Origin: Clostridiales bacterium | GTDB taxonomy: Bacteria > Bacillota > Clostridia > Lachnospirales > WQUN01 | Reading direction: 5' to 3' | Assembly: GCA_031254075.1 (NCBI GenBank) | Contig: JAIRVD010000060.1 | Location: 1 to 7,796, forward strand | Length of the DNA stretch: 7,796 nt | Part shown: positions 6,540 to 7,796 of the stretch, piece after piece | Layout: every line of letters begins with the position of its first letter | How positions within the stretch are numbered: the stretch's first letter is position 1 | The notes under the pieces: model-generated | Seen by the model: only the letters and a program-made list of their open reading frames with translations | What the model was told of the DNA's origin: nothing | The model's database searches: none | Made by a program: the position numbers and the translations under genes

Positions 6540-7280
6540 TTAAATTTTAAACTCAAGCATATTACCTCTGAAATAAAGAGGACACATTTGGCGTTGGAGT
6601 TTTTTATTTTTTCGTTCTTTGATTGCGAGTGTGTTGAAGAAGGTTGTCCAGAGTTCTTGTGTTTCTTCTTCGCCGTCGGCGTAGATTACGGTTGCGTCGT
6701 TTGGCGGAACGGCGGCGATTACGTAGGAGTTACCGTCGTAGATAGCGGCTTTGTTGCGGCGTTTATCGTGAATGACCCATGCTTGGTTCATAAGGCGTTG
6801 GCAGAAGTGTTCGGCAAGATGCGACAGAACGTCGTTTTTCGGTGTGATTTTGCAATAAAACGCGTTTTGTTTTGTTTCGGCGAAGCGGCAGAAGCCCATT
6901 AGCAGATGAGCTTCTTTCCAAACATTTCTCGAAAGCCCTTGCACGAGACGAACGAAGTCTTCGTGTAAATGGCTGTCAACCATTTGCCCGACGGAAAATC
7001 CGAGCCGAATGTAATTTAAAATAGCCATCATGCGATTTTCATTGTAGGAATGAAACGCATTATATATGTAATACGCCGAATCCTCGGAGATTTTTTCGCG
7101 AACGGCTTTATATACGCGGGCGGCGCGTTCGCTGTCGGCTTCGATAAAGCGCGGCGGCGCGCCGAGCGCGAGTTGCTCCATTCCTTCCGGTTGAATGCTT
7201 GTCGGCGCAATTTTTTCATAATAAACGGCATAAACAACGGACAAGAACCCGTCAAAACTGCCGTCAAATAAGACCGTCAT
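6540..7280 (-). CDS. TIGR03915/DUF4130-type DNA metabolism protein
   Basis: This 246-residue cytosolic protein matches my recollection of the TIGR03915 family (probable DNA metabolism protein), whose C-terminus is DUF4130. It is found beside TIGR03916 radical SAM proteins and in some bacteria is fused to a uracil-DNA glycosylase domain. Features: start TVLFDGSFDGFLSVVY (2-17), WKEAHLLMGFCRF (121-133), HDKRRNKAAIYDG (171-183), and the C-terminal RQMCPLYFRGNMLEF (230-244), which fits the family's Arg-Gln...Pro-x-Tyr/Arg...Glu-Phe ending. There is no UDG extension here, so this is the short form. The ATG overlaps the stop of the upstream gene as ATGA, and no separate Shine-Dalgarno is seen, so translation is probably coupled. 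The biochemical reaction is unknown; a DNA repair or modification role is inferred from the family and its partner. Confidence 0.82.
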   Translation of the reverse strand: MTVLFDGSFDGFLSVVYAVYYEKIAPTSIQPEGMEQLALGAPPRFIEADSERAARVYKAVREKISEDSAYYIYNAFHSYNENRMMAILNYIRLGFSVGQMVDSHLHEDFVRLVQGLSRNVWKEAHLLMGFCRFAETKQNAFYCKITPKNDVLSHLAEHFCQRLMNQAWVIHDKRRNKAAIYDGNSYVIAAVPPNDATVIYADGEEETQELWTTFFNTLAIKERKNKKLQRQMCPLYFRGNMLEFKI

Positions 7281-7796
7281 GAAAGTACCATCTGCGTGTA
7301 GCCGTCCGAAACCTGCGCGCCGCCTATTCGCAGACTGTCTGTTAGCCTCGGCGCGATTGTTTCGGGCAGAAGCGGAAGTTTATCGTAAGCTTTACCGTTA
7401 CACGTAATAAAATACTTTGCGCGTTTTAACACAACGCGCATTTTTTTCAGCCCGTCGAAATCCACTTTGCCGACGCGCCGTGCCGCAACGATTCGTTGTG
7501 CGGAAATCTGCCCGATGCCCGGCACACGCAAAAGCGTAAGATAATCCGCCGTGTTTACTTCCACAGGAAATTTCTCCAAGTTTTGCACAGCCCAATGGCA
7601 TTTGGGGTCCATTTCAAGGCTGAGGTTTTCGTCCTCATGCTTGAAAAGCTCGCCCGCGCCGAATCCGTAAAAGCGAAGCAGCCAATCCGCCTGATAAAGC
7701 CTGTGTTCGCGCAGAAGCGGCGGTTCGGCAGTCGGTAGATTCGGATTTCCGCCGACGGGAATGTACGCGGAATAAAAAACGCGTTTCAATTTATAT
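7277..7796 (-). CDS. Radical SAM protein (TIGR03916-type), C-terminal part, partial
   Basis: The frame is open to the right edge, and 172 residues plus stop are visible; the start and the radical-SAM CxxxCxxC motif must lie outside the window. The visible part begins YKLKRVFYSAYIPV, typical of the end of the SAM barrel in this family. LREHRLYQADWLLRFYGF follows (about 28-45), then a helix-hairpin-helix DNA-binding motif, LLRVPGIGQISAQRIVAAR (about 88-106). Family knowledge: TIGR03916 proteins are putative DNA modification/repair radical SAM enzymes next to TIGR03915 genes; the reaction is not established. The apparent start at 7789 (TTG) is internal and is not a true start. The stop overlaps the next gene by 4 nt, so the two form one translational unit. 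Confidence 0.85.
   Translation of the reverse strand, partial: YKLKRVFYSAYIPVGGNPNLPTAEPPLLREHRLYQADWLLRFYGFGAGELFKHEDENLSLEMDPKCHWAVQNLEKFPVEVNTADYLTLLRVPGIGQISAQRIVAARRVGKVDFDGLKKMRVVLKRAKYFITCNGKAYDKLPLLPETIAPRLTDSLRIGGAQVSDGYTQMVLS

Noticed and set aside
6588..6902. 104-codon plus-strand frame opposite the DUF4130-type gene
   Set aside because: It is antisense to a recognisable family with conserved C-terminal motif, has a low-complexity Phe/Cys-rich product and no ribosome binding site.
1..7796. CRISPR array, insertion sequence, tRNA or prophage genes
   Set aside because: No regularly spaced repeats, terminal inverted repeats, transposase or tRNA-like cloverleaf was found on reading both strands.

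Overview
The window looks like chromosomal DNA of a low-to-mid GC Bacillota (Firmicutes) member. A Negativicutes-type anaerobe is my best guess, from the protein styles (long GAF/PAS hybrid kinase, YkvI-type membrane protein, HD-GYP protein, radical-SAM/DUF4130 DNA pair) and the strong purine-rich ribosome binding sites. This placement is inference. I see no phage, transposon, CRISPR, rRNA or tRNA sequence. Coding density is high and most genes are on the minus strand.

Layout, left to right. (1) 1-137, minus: the first 45 codons of a gene that runs off the left edge, probably glucose-6-phosphate isomerase. (2) 214-3873, minus: a hybrid sensor histidine kinase of about 1219 residues with two GAF-PAS modules, a kinase core, a receiver and an Hpt domain, so a whole phosphorelay in one chain. 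The first PAS carries a tight cysteine cluster. (3) 3874-3989: the divergent intergenic region, holding a perfect 17-bp palindrome over the kinase gene's likely -10 box and a 7-bp hairpin that covers the ribosome binding site of the next gene. (4) 3990-5078, plus: a YkvI-family transporter-like membrane protein. (5) 5112-6239, minus: an HD-GYP protein with all metal-ligand motifs, a likely cyclic-di-GMP phosphodiesterase, convergent with ykvI. (6) 6283-6539: a short region that holds an overlooked 40-codon gene (6366-6488, minus) for a single-span membrane microprotein, with a good ribosome binding site and an intrinsic terminator starting one base past its stop codon. (7) 6540-7280 and 7277-7796, minus: a translationally coupled pair, a TIGR03915/DUF4130-type DNA metabolism protein and the C-terminal part of its partner, a TIGR03916-type radical SAM protein with a helix-hairpin-helix motif.

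The genes fall into three themes: signalling (the multi-domain kinase and a c-di-GMP hydrolase, transcribed separately and not obviously linked), a membrane transporter of unknown substrate, and a DNA repair/modification pair. The microprotein is the last gene before the terminator that ends the DNA-pair transcript, so it may be a third member of that transcription unit. Three minus-strand promoters share an extended -10 box (TGN before TATACT or TAAATT).
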